Notes under the pieces: model-generated
What the model was told of the DNA's origin: nothing
The model's database searches: none
Seen by the model: the letters and a program-made list of their open reading frames with translations, nothing else
Shown: positions 14,613 through 16,169 of the stretch, piece after piece
Numbering within the stretch: the stretch's first letter is position 1
Layout of the letters: every line of letters starts with the position of its first letter
Position numbers and translations under genes: made by a program
Source: Halanaerobiales bacterium
GTDB lineage: Bacteria; Bacillota_F; Halanaerobiia; Halanaerobiales; DTU029
Assembly (NCBI GenBank): GCA_016278415.1
Contig: JADQBV010000030.1
Coordinates: 1 to 16,169, forward strand
Reading direction: 5' to 3'
Length of the DNA stretch: 16,169 bases

Positions 14613-15803
14613 ATGTCAACAGATGCAAAACTAGTAGAGGGATTTTTTGGTGAATTTGGCGGTAGGTTTGTTCCAGAGGAATTATATCCTGCATTAGATG
14701 AGTTGAAGGCGGCTTATCTTAAGTACAAAGATGATCCAGATTTTAAAAAAGAATTAGATTACTATCTGAAGGATTATGTTGGAAGGGAAAACCCATTATA
14801 TTTCGCTGAAAATTTAAGCAAGAAACTAAATGGAGCAAAAATTTACTTGAAACGAGAGGACTTAAATCATACTGGTGCACATAAAATTAATAATTGTTTA
14901 GGACAAGCTTTACTGGCAAAAAGAATGGGGAAAAAACGTATCATTGCGGAAACTGGAGCAGGTCAGCATGGTGTTGCTACAGCCACAGTATGTGCCTTAC
15001 TAGGTATGGAATGTATCATATACATGGGGGAGGTTGACACTAAACGACAACACCTTAATGTTTTCCGAATGGAGTTATTAGGAGCAAAGGTAAAAGCTGT
15101 TACGACTGGCTCAAGAACACTAAAAGATGCTGTTGATGAGGCCTTAAAAGACCTAATACAGAATAAAGATCATACCTTTTATATGTTAGGTTCTGCTGTT
15201 GGTCCTGATCCTTATCCTACGATAGTTAGGGACTTTCAATCTGTTATTGGTAAAGAGGCAAGAAAACAAATATTAGAAAAAGAAAATAAATTACCAGATT
15301 ATTTATTGGCATGTGTTGGTGGAGGAAGTAATGCTATTGGATTGTTTTACCCATTTGTTAAAGATGAATCAGTAAAAATAGTAGGAGTCGAACCAGGTGG
15401 ACGTGGTAGTTCTGCTGGGGATAACGCTGCACCTCTTTCTTTTGGTAAACCTGGAGTCATTCATGGATTTAAATGCTATATGATTTCAGATGAAGAAGGA
15501 GAAATATCTCCTACCCACTCAATTGCAGCAGGACTTGATTATCCAGGTGTTGGACCAGAGCATAGTTATTTAAAAGATTCAGGTAGAGCTAAATATGTTA
15601 ACGTTAACGACCAAGAGGCCTTTGATGCATTTAACTTATTATCTCGTGTAGAAGGTATTATACCTGCATTGGAAAGTGCACATGCGATAGCATATGCAGT
15701 AAAATTAGCACCTATACTTGATAAGGAACAAATAATTATCATTAATTTATCGGGTAGAGGCGATAAAGATGTGTCACAGGTGTCAGACATGATTAATAAT
15801 TAA
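14613..15803 (+). CDS. trpB: Tryptophan synthase beta subunit
   Basis: This PLP enzyme joins indole and serine to make L-tryptophan. The 396-residue length is normal for the common TrpB1 type. The PLP lysine is Lys91 in [11 protein letters not shown], the catalytic glutamate is Glu113 in AETGAGQHG, and the phosphate loop is GGGSN (236-240). [18 protein letters not shown] and [13 protein letters not shown] are conserved. The start has a strong ribosome binding site (GGGAGGGG, 14599-14606) seven bases upstream. No trpA or other trp gene lies next to it, and a terminator follows at 15886. It therefore either works with a TrpA encoded elsewhere or salvages indole alone. The leader upstream looks like a TRAP-controlled attenuator, which would switch expression off when tryptophan is plentiful. 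Confidence 0.97.
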   Translation: MSTDAKLVEGFFGEFGGRFVPEELYPALDELKAAYLKYKDDPDFKKELDYYLKDYVGRENPLYFAENLSKKLNGAKIYLKREDLNHTGAHKINNCLGQALLAKRMGKKRIIAETGAGQHGVATATVCALLGMECIIYMGEVDTKRQHLNVFRMELLGAKVKAVTTGSRTLKDAVDEALKDLIQNKDHTFYMLGSAVGPDPYPTIVRDFQSVIGKEARKQILEKENKLPDYLLACVGGGSNAIGLFYPFVKDESVKIVGVEPGGRGSSAGDNAAPLSFGKPGVIHGFKCYMISDEEGEISPTHSIAAGLDYPGVGPEHSYLKDSGRAKYVNVNDQEAFDAFNLLSRVEGIIPALESAHAIAYAVKLAPILDKEQIIIINLSGRGDKDVSQVSDMINN

Positions 15804-15885
15804 TATATAACTCTACTACGTTCTTAAATTTCGAAGATAAAATATTATAAAGTTTGTCTAAGTAATATAAAAATAACTTCACAAG

Positions 15886-15926
15886 AATGAAGCTGTTATT
15901 CATATAATAAACAGCTTCATTTTTTA
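15886..15926 (+). terminator. Terminator after trpB
   Basis: AATGAAGCTGTT (15886-15897) and AACAGCTTCATT (15910-15921) form a perfect 12-bp stem with a 12-base loop, followed by a T run. It marks trpB as monocistronic. Confidence 0.94.
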
Positions 15927-16071
15927 TATCTTAAATATTTTAGTTTCATTAAATATTCACAAAATAAAAATATATATTAAAGATAGATTTTTTGTATTAA
16001 TTAAGAAGGTAATAGCATAAATTTATAGAATTATTATATTAATATATAAATAAAAATTTGGGGGTTAGTTT

Positions 16072-16169
16072 ATGAAAATAGGATTTTTATCAACAAATTT
16101 ATTTTGGGGAACGTTATTAATTGTATTTGGTATTTCAGCTATTTTAAGGTCATTTAATATTAATATTCC
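16072..16169 (+). CDS. Membrane protein start, LiaF/DUF5668-like (partial)
   Basis: Only the first 32 codons lie in the window. The frame begins MKIGFLSTNLFWGTLLI and continues as VFGISAILRSFNINI, one hydrophobic helix followed by a polar turn. The FWG, LIVFGI and RSFNI pattern resembles the two-helix repeat at the N-terminus of LiaF-type or DUF5668 membrane proteins, which sense or respond to envelope stress. The ATG has the ribosome binding site GGGGGTTAG five bases upstream. No obvious promoter is seen in the AT-rich 145 bases before it. The family call is tentative because most of the gene is missing. Confidence 0.6.
   Translation, partial: MKIGFLSTNLFWGTLLIVFGISAILRSFNINI

Noticed and set aside
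1..16169. CRISPR array, tRNA, rRNA, insertion sequence or prophage genes
   Set aside because: No regularly spaced repeats, cloverleaf-like sequences, transposase or phage motifs were seen in either strand.

Overview
The window is a low-GC (roughly 30% by eye) stretch of chromosome with strong AGGAGG-type ribosome binding sites, several TTG starts and oligo-U hairpin terminators. This points to a low-GC Bacillota. An anaerobic lineage is likely, because one enzyme carries a ferredoxin-like two-cluster domain and there are no respiratory genes. A Halanaerobiales- or Clostridia-type host is a guess from protein style. Nearly all genes lie on the + strand as short operons or single genes.

Layout. 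Positions 1-345 hold no gene but contain a 125-bp inverted-repeat element. Next are hslO (redox chaperone Hsp33) and a small two-helix membrane protein, closed by a terminator at 1660-1685. A promoter with an operator-like dyad then drives two overlapping half-ABC exporters (1969-5507) with complementary degenerate motifs, as in heterodimeric drug/lipid exporters. A Crp/Fnr-family regulator (5717-6382) is followed by a perfect 25-bp palindrome just upstream of the -10 box of an aldo/keto reductase with a 2[4Fe-4S] tail, which suggests a regulator-target pair. Then come a pyrimidine-dimer glycosylase homologue, a threonine ammonia-lyase (ilvA type) behind a structured leader, an AI-2E family permease, a small minus-strand orphan, a TPR-like orphan, a flavin reductase-fold protein and a DJ-1/PfpI protein. 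The window ends with trpB and the start of a membrane protein.

The most striking item is the 14256-14612 leader in front of trpB. It contains eleven non-overlapping (U/G/A)AG triplets, many two bases apart. They run into a long antiterminator hairpin that competes with a U-tailed terminator. This is the architecture of the Bacillus trp leader controlled by the tryptophan-activated RNA-binding protein TRAP (MtrB), here placed in front of a solitary trpB with no other trp gene in the window. A second, upstream cluster of the same triplets and a second hairpin before the ribosome binding site are additional unexplained parts.
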